From assembly GCA_034670405.1 (NCBI GenBank), contig JAXDDX010000049.1, positions 1,550,001 to 1,614,000 on the forward strand: a DNA stretch of 64,000 nt, read 5' to 3'. Shown here piece by piece: positions 26,176 through 37,100 of the stretch; position 1 is the stretch's first letter, and every line of letters starts with the position of its first letter. Below the pieces are notes generated by a model. The model had not been told where the DNA came from. It made no database searches and saw only the letters and a list, made by a program, of their open reading frames with translations. This DNA is from Hoplostethus atlanticus (taxonomy: Eukaryota; Chordata; Actinopteri; Trachichthyiformes; Trachichthyidae). The position numbers and the translations under genes are program-made.

Positions 26176-27193
26176 TAGAAGAAATGAACGAAGATTCAAT
26201 AGTGAGGTTTGTTTGAATTTATCTTTATGAATCTGGTTCCACACGTGTTCACCCTTATATCTTCGCGTGGATGCATGTAAATGTGTGTCTGTTTTTCTAT
26301 GTACATCCGCGTCTGCTTGTTAGCGTAGCCTGCGCGCAAATCAGAAAAACGTCATTGTCTATGTAACTGGATATGTACAGAAAATGGTGTTTGCCTCGGC
26401 GCCGCGATGAAAGCACACAACTCAATAAATACATAAAACAATAATAAGCAAAAGAGGTACGCAATGTGTGTGTGTGTGTGTATATGCTTCTGTGTGTGCG
26501 TGTGCAAGTATATGTGTGTGTGTCTGGGTAATTATACAGTAGTGGACTGGTGGTGGGACAGTAAATCAACTGTAGAATGACTTGGATTGGTCTGCTCTGC
26601 CGGCAGCACCCCGCAACCTAACCGGTCATCAGGGAGGGATACACTCTTAGAATAAATACAGTACGTGTGTTTGTGTGTATGAGTGCACAATGTGTGTGTG
26701 TGTGTGTTGAGGTGGGGGTGTGCCTCCATATCCGCATGCAAGTGTGCACACATGGCGTAGATGTCTGTATGTGCGTGCTCATTTCTGCATGTGTGTGTGT
26801 GTGTGTGCACGCATTGTATGGATAGCGGATGTCTGCGTGTGTCCAACCTGCAAGATGGGCATGTGCGTATGTCTATGCACACGAATGTTGGTGGTGTGTC
26901 AGCAGAGTTCCTCACCCAAACAGGTCATGAAAAAGGGACTCTTGACTGCTGCCTTTACACCACACCGGCCACTTGGCCTGCAGCCACACGGTTAGCTACT
27001 ATTAAAAAACGTTCTCCACAAACCCAGGAGAAAGAAATATCTCAGTACGTCACTCACGATACAAAAGCATTTCTAACATTTTATGAGATGCCCCTGCTTG
27101 TGAAAGTGTAATTTATATATTTTTTTCTTTGTATGCTGATAACACAGACATTGTATTGACTTGTACAGGTGCGGCCTTATTTAAACCCGATGA
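26176..27193. other. Unassigned intergenic sequence with scattered GT/CA tracts
   Basis: Short GT-rich segments lie around 26465-26522, 26665-26712 and 26760-26810, all of GTGTGTATGTG type. No gene is supported. Confidence 0.45.

Positions 27194-27220
<27 letters not shown>
27194..27220. repeat. (GT)n microsatellite, left arm of an inverted pair
   Basis: About 13 GT units, followed about 100 bp later by a long (CA)n tract. Confidence 0.95.
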
Positions 27221-27228
<8 letters not shown>

Positions 27229-27320
27229 TTATTAAAGTGCCAGCTCTGCCAACACACAGAGCATGACTGACTACTGACTGCCCTATCTGAAACACAGGCA
27301 TGTTCCAACATGAGTCAGAA

Positions 27321-27321
<1 letters not shown>

Positions 27322-27370
<49 letters not shown>

Positions 27371-27378
27371 ACACACAC
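27322..27378. repeat. (CA)n microsatellite, right arm of an inverted pair
   Basis: About 28 CA units with one TA interruption near 27366. Confidence 0.97.
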
Positions 27379-28895
27379 GCTGTCCAAATGATTAAAACCA
27401 GCAGCTATTGGCAGTAAACAATGATCAGCTTACTTGCACATTGTGTCAGTGTGTTTATAGCTCTTCCTATACAAACCATGAACATGAAACCTGGATGCTT
27501 CTTTCTGTCTCTCCTCATGCTCGCCTCATTTTTTTTCATTTCATTTGTTCATGATAAGAAAACCCCCCACCCCCACCCATGTGCACACTCAACCCGGAGA
27601 GCACTTTGCATTAAGGAAGTGGTTGGCTTACATAGACCTCCGGTACGCACACGCACAACACATTGTGTTGTTGAACACACCCTTTGCCATAACTACAATA
27701 CAACCCCCAACCTCACCTCACCACCACCATGATGACACAGGGCTATGGGCCAACCTCAGACACACTGCACACACCTCCCCGTCTCTCTCTCTCTCTTCAG
27801 GCCCATCATTAGGGGTCTGGAGTTGGGGGTGACGCCCCACAGGTGCTTCAGCACTTAGTGCAGGCTTTGCTCAGACTCACGGCAGCCCCGTGTGCTGTAT
27901 GTACTTTGGGTGCATTTTGGTTTATCTTGATTGGTCCATATATGACGCAACAGAATCCAACACACCTGAAGAACATCCATCAACAAGTAAAAGAAAAATG
28001 ACAACTTCAAACTTTATTCTTGACACATCATTAAAAATAATTACCTTTGAGAGGTATGAGCCTGTGGGTCTAAAAATAAATCCATACACTCCGATGGCTG
28101 AAGATATACGTGACGGTCCTCTTAAAACCATGGCAACTCTCTACAGGAAGAGTTTACCTGAAGAAATTGTTTGTCAAAGTGGTGAATTGAAGTGAAAGTG
28201 AACCAAATGATGCTTGGTCATAATGAGGTCGCTTTTACGAGGCCGTGCTTTCTATGATTTTTATTTCATTCAGTTGTTGAGATTCCACCATTTGAAAGGT
28301 TGATAGCTACTCTTACAAAATGAGTGATAGCATGGTGGTACTTTTAAAAGGGTTAATGGGATGCTTAAGTCCTTGGCTGACAAAATTATAACATCTTCAT
28401 CAGCTGGATATTCTGTAATTTGAAGATACTGAATGATGGGGATTGATGTTTTTGATGTGGATAAATAGCATTTTTTTATATTATTTCATTTTATTTTATT
28501 TTAACGTAATCTTATTTCATTTCAGTTCTTAGTCTAGCTCTATTTTGTTGCATTGAGAAGTGTGACTATCATGATGAGGCAAAAAAAACAGCCAAAGAAA
28601 TAAACACAAAACATATGGACAGAAGACTTTTGGGCTTATAACCGCCTCAACCCTGTAAACACTATATTTTACTTTGTATTAAAATTCAAACAGATTTAAC
28701 TTCATTAGCTTGCGGTAAGAAAAAATAAAGAATCACATCTCATAGCACAAAATTAGCTCATGTCGCTCACATCCACATGCCTATATGACAGAAGATTGGA
28801 AACATATTCCAGCATCTATAAATATACTGAGAGAGCTTAGCCCAAGCCTCAAACAAGACAGGATCAAATGGAATATGACTGAAACCATGACAAAA
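27379..28895. other. Unassigned intergenic sequence
   Basis: A forward frame at 27890-28195 has ordinary amino-acid composition, including FERYEPVGLKINPY and LKTMATLYRKSLPEE, but no splice signals and no family I recognise. It could be a decayed exon or a transposon-derived frame. Nothing else stands out. Confidence 0.35.
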
Positions 28896-28943
28896 ACACA
28901 CACACACATATGTGCACGCACACACACACACACACACACACAC
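28896..28943. repeat. (CA)n microsatellite
   Basis: Two CA tracts broken by TATGTGCACG. Confidence 0.95.
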
Positions 28944-29270
28944 GCAGAGGAAAGTGAGGAGTGTTAATTAAAAAAGGTCCAGAAGAGCCCACAGTCTCGC
29001 AGCCTTGTGTGGGATGTCGTTTGGCTGGGCATGAATGCAGTATATCCAGACACACTCCTTTCATTTCCCCCCCTTTCCAGACAACACACAAACATGTGTC
29101 ACACATATTCACACACACTCAGATGTTTGTTATGTGGGATCGTTTTAACACCCTGCTCTGACCCGAAGGCACCCGCGTGTTATCAGTGTGGATGTTGTAC
29201 AGTTCAGACAAGGTCAGTTAGTGGGCAGTGGATTCCTGTTTTAACACCCCTAGTTGGAGTCCTCCTCCTC

Positions 29271-29271
<1 letters not shown>

Positions 29272-29312
<41 letters not shown>
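29272..29312. repeat. (CA)n microsatellite
   Basis: About 20 uninterrupted CA units. Confidence 0.97.
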
Positions 29313-29313
<1 letters not shown>

Positions 29314-29526
29314 GAAAATGAGTGAATGGGAAACAATGTGTCCACAACATGCACACAAGTATGCATGGGAAAGCACCTCAAAAAATAAAGAAATATCAAC
29401 GGACATCCCAAACGGACAACTATGTGTGATCGGTTCAGTAAGTAACTTGACACTGGGAGCAGAGACAAATTCATTTTTAACAACTTGATCCAAATGTTTA
29501 TTCTGTTCATCGGTACCTGTGATCTT

Positions 29527-29690
29527 GTTACATTACATTACGTTACATTACATTACAGTCATTTAGCAGACGCTTTTATCCAAAGCACGAGAACTACTAG
29601 TCACTAGAAATCGTAAGTAAGTGCATTTCCTTCCTAAACAAGCATCTAAGAGCAGAACCAGTGTTAAAGCAAAAGTGCAATAAGTTATCT
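29527..29690 (+). mobile_element. Teleost interspersed element, TCATTTAGCAGACGC type
   Basis: Three to four ACATT/CGTTACATT units lead into ACAGTCATTTAGCAGACGC and TTTTATCCAAAGCACGA. Then come AAGTAAGTGCATTTCCTTC, a CAGAACCAGTGTTAAAGC block and AAAAGTGCAATAAG. This order is the standard one for a short element found in many fish genomes. The copy at 22545 is the same family, truncated. Confidence 0.75.
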
Positions 29691-30390
29691 AGCTACTTTT
29701 TATTTATGAACATATTAGGAAATTCTAAATTTGAGGTTTAAGCTAAACAAATATTATAGCATCACTTGCAGGAGGGAGTCAAATGCTCATATCTATCATG
29801 ATGATTTAAACATAAACAGGCCTATGACCTCCTTTTGTCTCCTCAAGGCGTTTTCATGTCCAGACAGCGTATGTGACCATATAGCCCATGAATGAGAGGG
29901 GCCTGGGTGATTGAACCGCTACCACGTTGCCGTAGGGGAGCTGTTTAATGACAAATCTCTGGCCCGGCTGACGTAAATGAACAGCAACTCAGGAAATGTG
30001 TCATCAACATCTGTCATGAATGTTCAGAGTGAAAAGGTTTGTTTTATAGATTGAAACAAACATATTACATCGTGCTGGGTAGTGTCCATTTGTAGACTGT
30101 GGTTAAATGCAGAAGTGGAAAGTTTTTCTGCTAGGCATGTTCTGTTCTATAATAGTGTTTGTTTTCAGTAATTACTGGATATAAGAGCATTTATATCGCA
30201 AGAAAATCATTTTGTTAGTTTCACTGCTAGTTATCTTGAGCTGGTAGGATTTATTTTGACTTTTCATAATGAATAATACCAGAATGGACGGGGATGTGAT
30301 CTGTGATCCCATCTCAACATTTCCACTCATGTTCTTGAGAGGGAATATGTTAACCAGCCTCTCTAGTCTGCATCTATCAAACCATTTCTG
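29691..30390. other. Unassigned intergenic sequence
   Basis: AT-rich; no gene, RNA or named repeat recognised. Confidence 0.4.
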
Positions 30391-30870
30391 AAGGTCAAAA
30401 GTGTGTCTGCCTCCCTCCACTCCTCCCACCATCCCCCCATCTCAGTCCCCCTCTGCACCTGACATCATTATCACCGCCACCCTCCATCCCTACCTATCAC
30501 CCTCTTTCTTTACCCAGCTTCCATCCCGTTCCCTCACCCCATCTCTCTCGCTTCTCCCTTTGGTACCTGACACATCTCTCACCTCCCTCCCTCCCTCCCT
30601 TTTCCTTACTTACTTTCTCTTGCTCTGTCTCTAGTATTCCCCTCATTCTTTCTCACTCACCACCTTTCATCTCTCAGCAGCCCTTCCTGTCTCCCGTATA
30701 TATATCTACTCTCCTCATTATTTCTATTTATCTCTTCTACCTATTACTCTCCCTGTAACTCTCTGTGTACCCCTCCCTCCATCCCTCTCTACTTTCTGAC
30801 ACTTTGTGTCCCTGGTGAACTTCCTTCTGTGTTCCATCTGCCCCTTTCCCACCTCTCCCACTCCCTTCCA
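30391..30870 (+). repeat. Pyrimidine-rich low-complexity tract
   Basis: Nearly 480 bp of C/T-rich DNA with CCTCCCTCCCTCCC near 30580-30600. It directly precedes the acceptor-like site and open frame that follow. Confidence 0.75.
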
Positions 30871-30871
30871 G

Positions 30872-31120
30872 CAGACCCACCTACTCAACGGGTGCTCGCC
30901 ATACATGCAGGCACACACACGGGCCAAAGCTGTCAACGCGCTCCTCGGACGGCCCCTGCTCTACTGCAGTTCAACAACAGGGGGGGTGTCGGGTCGGTCT
31001 GCCGAGGACGGGGGGCAGAGTGGCCCCTTGATCGCTGCACCTGGAAACAAGAGACTGAACAGCAAAGAGAAAGAGGAAGTGAAAGAGTTTGATGCATTGT
31101 TTTTCTGTATTGATAGATAA
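30872..31120 (+). other. Candidate terminal or orphan exon of unknown gene
   Basis: A strong pyrimidine tract ends in TTCCAGCAG (tandem acceptors at 30871 and 30874). A GC-rich frame then stays open for about 80 codons to a TAA at 31118-31120. The translation has mixed composition: LLNGCSPYMQAHTRAKAVNA early and LNSKEKEEVKEFDALFF near the end. I recognise no domain. No good donor is visible inside it, so if real it would be a last exon. The predicted frame could equally be chance in GC-rich DNA. No partner exon was found upstream. It lies about 3 kb before the likely CTIF promoter. Confidence 0.2.
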
Positions 31121-31414
31121 AGAAAGGAGTTCTCATATAACTGCTTGGATCCTTGTTTTTGTTTCTAGTATATTCTTTACTCCTGTGGTGGGTAAATCAC
31201 CATCTCCCCGTAAACGATCTGGTAGGATTTATGAGGAAAAAAGTCAAATTGAATGAAAGCTGTGTGCCTGTTACAGTAGATCCACGAGTTACACCACGTT
31301 TTAATAGCGCTGCTCAACACAGAGCGGTCCTATGATCTGTCTGCTGCCCCCACCTGCTGGTTAGAAAGCTATTATGTTTTTGTTACTCAACAAACTGAAC
31401 ACTTGCCAAGATCC

Positions 31415-31431
31415 GTGTGTGTGTGTGCGTA

Positions 31432-31460
<29 letters not shown>
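31415..31460. repeat. (GT)n microsatellite
   Basis: GT units with two short interruptions. Confidence 0.95.
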
Positions 31461-31462
<2 letters not shown>

Positions 31463-31978
31463 TTTACAGAGAGAGTTGTTCAATCACTTCCACCCACTTA
31501 GTTACTCTCTACCCAGTTCAATGTGATCTTTTTCTCCCACACCTATCTCCCACACCAAGTTGACCTAATATCGAGAGAGCAAAACCATGACAGGCCAGTG
31601 CAGCGTGAACCATTCGCCCTGATGAACTTCACATATTGACAAGCCCAAATAATCAACCGCCCTGTTATAAAAACCAGCACATACAGAAATAACAGCTTGC
31701 TGGCCAGTGTTGTTTATATCACACCGTTACTCTCACAAGCCGCAGGAGGGGAGAGTCTGTGACCTAAAGAGCCGTAGGGCCTGTACTGTCTAATTCCATG
31801 TTTATGGTTTTGCCTTTTATAACACACACAGACGGAGCTGCCCAGGCCACAAGCACACGGAAATATCATCATGCGCCCTCTCCACTGCTAATTGGTGCCT
31901 TGGTACCATCCCTCTGGTAAGGATTCAGCTTTGTGCAGAGCGACCTGAGGATCAACGCCAATTTCAGGCTCTTTGCTT

Positions 31979-32003
31979 CTCTCTCTCTCTCTCTCTCTCT
32001 CTC
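31979..32003. repeat. (CT)n microsatellite
   Basis: About 12 CT units. Confidence 0.95.
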
Positions 32004-33034
32004 CACCCTGCACTTTGAATTCACAGTGCCTGCTGTCTGGAGGTCAACACAATATTAAAACTGATATTGCCATAAACTGAATGGATAGAAAATATTGACA
32101 GATATGACATATGCAATCATATGCTGTTAGCCCGACAGAAATGCTCAAGAGCCTCACTTTCTCACATCCTGCACAGCTCCGCGGCATAATACATCTCCGA
32201 CTGAACATATTTCCAGTGAAAGGATTAAAAGCCGACCTCTTCCGTAGGTTTTGTGTTATTGACTTGACTCGTGCTGGAAATCACACAGAAATTACCTATT
32301 TGATGTTACGGTTGTGGCAAAGATGAATGTATTCTACAAAAAAAAAGAAAAAGATTGCTTTCTGTGAAAGACTTAGACATTTCAAATTGTGTGCCCTGCA
32401 AGTGTTGCCATTTTTAGATCTTTCAAATGATCTACTGGTTCTGCGTTAAGGGTTTCCTTGGCAACAGTGCAAACAACTTTGAATGTTATCGCCATCTACA
32501 ATTTGTAACTTCATACATCTTCAACTCTGCACACATTTCTGAAGTCAGTGATTTATACATCACTGTATTATTCTCTCCAGTTTTCTGTCAATGACGTTTC
32601 CTTGACAATTCAATTATTTCTTCTTACTCTGACTACAAAGGGATCTGAATGTCATCATCATTTAATATAATGATATAATATATAATATAATATATAATAT
32701 AATAACTTTTGTCGTATTGCCAAGGCACTTTCTTTCTTTTCATCTGTCCTCTTTCCTAGTTCAGACTGGACAGCAGTTAGGTGCTGAGGACAATGAAGTA
32801 GACTAATTAGGGGCCAGACTGATGAAAGACAGAGAGCTGTGCCAGGTAGTGAGAAGGAAAGAGACTGAGAAGAAGAAGGGATGGAGAAAGGGGGAGAGGG
32901 AAAGGGGGTGAGGCGTATAGTGGAGGCAGTAACCTGCTGGAGCCTCCATCACACCATGCTCGTTAATTAGCCTCTGACTGTGACCACTAACATATTCTGG
33001 GGCCATCTGGAGTAGTGAGGAACTTCCGAGACTT
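32004..33034. other. Unassigned intergenic sequence with an AT-repeat patch
   Basis: A TATAATA-type tandem patch lies at 32661-32705. No gene is supported. Confidence 0.45.
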
Positions 33035-33260
33035 TCCACTCAGCTGTCTGTCTGTCTCCCTGTCTGTCGCCCTGTCCGTTTGCAGGTTTTTCTGTCTGCC
33101 TGCCTGTCTGTCTGTCTATGCGCACGCTCATTTATCTGTCTGTTAGTCTGTTTCTCTGTGTCTGCCAGCGCTGCCTGTCTGTTTTATGTGTGTCTCGCTG
33201 TTTGTTTGCACGTCTGTCCACAGGTCTATCTGTCTGCATTTCTCACTATCTGTCTATCTA
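33035..33260. repeat. Degenerate (CTGT)n tract
   Basis: CTGT/CTGC tetranucleotides repeat with decay across about 220 bp. The resulting Leu/Ser/Cys-rich frame (33080-33286) is an artefact. Confidence 0.85.
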
Positions 33261-33300
33261 CCAGTGCAATTAGTCAGTGGCACTGACTAGTCCCTTGGTA

Positions 33301-33327
33301 CACACACACACACACATACACACACTG
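33301..33327. repeat. (CA)n microsatellite
   Basis: Short CA tract with a TA interruption. Confidence 0.9.
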
Positions 33328-33619
33328 GAGACAGTGAGGCGCGCTACTCCTCTACCTGAACTTCCCTCATTATCCACAAGGGGTCGTGATTATCTTGCTA
33401 AAATGAATCTACCGTTTTTAGTCGTCATCTGCAGTCATTTGTGTTGGGATGAATACGGTAGGCCTAATTTAGAAGTGCATACGTACATTGCTTTAAATTA
33501 GCTAAGGTTAAATCCGAGATGCCGGGGTGAAAATATCAACAACAACATTTCCATTACCGCCTGAGACCATCTTAAACGTTTTTAACCTATATTTATCCAT
33601 GGACATTCAGCTGAGTATG

Positions 33620-33700
33620 TTATACTCTTACACAGTTACATACGTTCACACCTGTGAGCTGTCCAGTACAACCGTTACTGTTGTTGGAGCAGTGGGGGGG
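33620..33700. repeat. Interspersed repeat fragment shared with 11.3 kb
   Basis: Shares ordered blocks with 11295-11385 (ACAGTTACA...TTCACACCT, CAGTACAA, GAGCAG). Confidence 0.55.
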
Positions 33701-33849
33701 TTCACTACTATTAAAAACAAATACTGTCAATGTGCCATTCAGGGATGGAAGATGGTTCATTTTTCACTTTCCCCACCCACATTCACCTATATGGGCCCCT
33801 CTCAAGAAACCCTGGTGTTCCCGTGGGAACGACTGCTCTAGACACCAGC

Positions 33850-34059
33850 GGTTAAAAACGCTATGAAGGCGGCGAGACTTCTCTCGCCTTGCCCGATAAA
33901 GAACTCCCCTTCCCACAATGCTTTACTCTGAGCGCACGTGTCATTGATGCCAGCAAACCGGACCGGACGTCACATTCCTGCTTTCCCCTTATTCCTCTGT
34001 CTGGGACGACGGAGTTACCAGATAATCCTCTCCCCCTTTTTTTCCCGAGAAATACACCC
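33850..34059 (+). promoter_or_regulatory. CTIF: Probable CTIF promoter / transcription start region
   Basis: GC and CpG content rise clearly over the flanks. Visible motifs include AAGGCGGCGA (33866-33875, YY1-like), CCCACAATGC (about 33913-33922), GGACGTCA at 33965-33972 (a seven-of-eight CRE) and ETS-like CATTCCTGC just after it. No TATA box is seen. Position and orientation suit the first exon ending near 34125. The motifs are short and the start site is inferred. Confidence 0.45.
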
Positions 34060-34125
34060 ATGACACGGCGGATTTGATCTCAGGAGGTGATCCCAGGTTC
34101 ACCAGGAGTCAGAATCTCACTTTGG
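33900..34125 (+). other. CTIF: Probable non-coding first exon of CTIF
   Basis: The exon end is placed at a good donor, TTTGG|GTGAGG (GT at 34126-34127). Joining it to the acceptor at 46276 leaves the CTIF reading frame open back to a TAA at about 34023, with no in-frame ATG. The ATG at 46335 therefore remains the first usable in-frame start. A five-codon upstream frame (34060-34077) would sit in this leader. The left limit is arbitrary because the start site cannot be seen, and additional leader exons in the 12-kb intron are possible. Confidence 0.45.
34060..34077 (+). promoter_or_regulatory. Short upstream open reading frame in the CTIF leader
   Basis: ATG at 34060-34062 opens a five-codon frame (MTRRI) closed by TGA at 34075-34077, in a moderate start context (ACCCATGA). 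If the first-exon model is right, it lies about 105 nt before the CTIF start codon in the spliced mRNA and could lower initiation at the main start. Confidence 0.35.
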
Positions 34126-37100
34126 GTGAGGATTTACCTCATTATGAGCCTGTGAAGCTTTTTGTCGGTTTGCCGGTTGGCTGTTTTAGCCGCTAACCAG
34201 ATATCAGTTGCATACGATGCGCTGGATCTGGTGCGAGTCGTTGTGAGTGACCTCGCTGTGGCTGAACGACGTATTCCCTGACCGCACTAGGCAAACCTGT
34301 TGATATGCTTTTGTCGTCAGATGATGGATTGAATCTGTTAATTGCCCCTCTCAAGCCTATTGTTTACTGTTCAACTTTATACCAGAGCTAACGGTAGCAG
34401 GCTAAGTTTAGCCGCAGAGCTTGCGTCACCTTTGTTACCAGCGATACGCGGGCAGACACGCCAGGGCGTGGAAGCGCCAGGCCGCTGGACACAGATGTGG
34501 TCAGATGTGGCTTGACTTCCTTTGACAGGGAACATATGATATGGTGCAATCCTGGGATAAAACTGTCATGGACGTCTTGACACGGTATGCCCCTTGGGTA
34601 ACGCATAGGTAGCATCCCAGCTAGCATGGGCGTGGTTATACGAGTGCATAAGTGAAAAGTTACAGTATGTGGTTGAAGCGTTAGGTGCAGTTCTTCTGCT
34701 CAGCTTGGTTGTGCATGCTTTAAGCGACAGGGAAAGCTGTCCTTAACCTTACACGACAGCCTGCCCTGCTAGGCAGCTGAGCTTGCTGCTAATCAGCACC
34801 CTTAGCAACAAAGAGAGATGCTTATGGCAGCAGCTTGTGCCCAGGCCAAGACAGAAAGAAAGAAAGCACTAAAGATCAAACATACTTTGCTCTTATGTGT
34901 TAAAGTACCAATGCCAGATAGATAGAAACTGACGATCACAATGTTTGGTTAGTACTGTACATGATTGGAAGGACCATACAGACTGTGTATTTGTATAAAC
35001 TCACTCATACAACTCCACACAACATTACTTAAATCATATCATGTATAACCTATATTATTACATACAGAAGCATGGTATCAAGCCCTTGCTGTTGCTTTAG
35101 GGTTATACCTACCCCAGAGGAGCAGCTCCAGGTGCCTCATGACATTCCCGGGATTCCTGACATGTCTTGCCATTCAGAGACCGATTAGATCACAGTTATT
35201 CCAATCAGGTCAAAGAGTGTCTGCATGCCACTACAAGTCACATTAGGTCTGTCTCTCTCTCTCATGGTATGAAAAACAAGGAGCACCCCTGGGCCGATTG
35301 AGACAAGCTTTATCACACTTTGATATGGAAAAATCAGCCGCAATTACGCATGACTGGTCTACTGAGACTTGTTTGTCTTGAGGGAGTGAGAAAGGAAGTT
35401 TTCTCAGTGGAGTAGAACGTGCATGTATAATCAGCTTTCACAGACCCTATTGATTAATAAATGTTATCTTTTGACTATCTCAAACGAGACACTTCCAGTT
35501 AGCCCACAGTACTGGGCGCCTCATCTACAGGCTGATTCATTAACCTACCTAGTGGCAAGTCAGGATCAGCCAGTGTTATTGTCTCTGGAAAGAGGCAGTT
35601 CAGTATGCACTTATCAAGTAGACTAAAGGTTGCTCAGACTGATCAAGTCATTAGTTTGACACTTGCCTTGTGTGAACATGGCAAGGATTACCTTTTTCAA
35701 ATCCTGAATTTGTATCCAAAAAGACAAAGTATTCTGATACTATTGACCAATTTGATCTACTGTCAATAAACAGAATGTAATCCTCAAACATACACTAGTT
35801 TTTAGTTTATATGGGCCATGTTGCACCACAGGGATTACTTGGCCAAAGTTGTGTCCGATATAGAGCATCACACATATTTCAGTCTAAATTTGTGACTGAT
35901 AAAGTGCCACTCGTTGAACGGGGCCTGTGCTTCTCTCCAGTTCAGCCTCATTTGGGGCTGAATCCACCAGAGCATGCTGCCTCTGACACTTACTGCCACT
36001 ACTCACCAGCTACTTGAAACCTAGATAATAATTACGCTCCTGTGTCTTCAGATTTCACCATCAATAGAAGTATGTAACCTCTGTGTTAAGTGTGTGTGGA
36101 AGTAATTTGAATATAATATAGCAAAGAAGTGACACTCCAACCTATTAGCACACAACCATGCTGTTGCATTCTTAAGATATTGGGACCGTGACCATGAGGT
36201 GCGTTGCAATCATGATATAGCTTTCACTTTTTTAGAACCAGACTATATTATGTTGATACTCAAGCTTATTTTTGAGTGTTATAAGTGCCTACTGCTTCAT
36301 TGATTTGATGGCTGATGAAGTCAGTGGGGTTGTGACTCTGACCTTAGAGGTCAAACAGTGACAGGACATGAACTGATGATGCCAGAGCAATGTTAGCAAT
36401 CATGATGCCAGGGTTCATGTGAGTAGTGGGCTGCATGTGGTTAACTATGTCTGTGTGACAAGCTTACCTTTCAAGCAAACGCAAAGAAATGGGCTGCCCT
36501 TAAAGTTATGATGCACTCTAAATTATTGTGTTTACACTACACATGCACTGCTACGTAGATCGTGGAGGAGGAGGGAGCAGACGCATGTTTTGGAGAGAGT
36601 GGGAGTAGCCCACAGAATACTGGAACACCCTGACTAAGGCTGAAGAAATCAAGCTTCACTGCAGTGGGAAATGCTGCTCGTTATGTTGCCTAGTGTACGG
36701 ATGAGTGAGCGGGAAAACATAAAGGGAGTGGGAATGACTGTTGAGAGAGAGATAAAGAGAGTGCATGAGAACGCATGGGTCATTATTCAGGAAAACATGC
36801 CAGTGGTTTAAATCCATCTGAGAATCTAAGGCCTTTAGCGTAGTACAGGGACGTAGACTAGTTGGCTCGTTCATATCCGGGCCTCTCTGTTTATTAATAA
36901 CGGGCCGTGGTGTGACATTATCTCGCTCTTGTGCTCTTTCTATTGCTGACCTTTTTGTTAGCAAAGTTGCTTATTTTGTCATCAGCTCGTGTGTTGTGGA
37001 CTACCACTGGTATTGTTCACCGCTTTGCTCCCTCATCAGTACCAGTCAGAGCTGTGTTGTAACCTGACTTTTGTTACCACGCCTGTCTCTTTTGTCGACC

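Noticed and set aside
27890..28195. 101-codon forward frame of normal composition
   Set aside because: It has no splice signals, no motif and AT-rich surroundings. It could be an old transposon piece but is not supportable as a gene.
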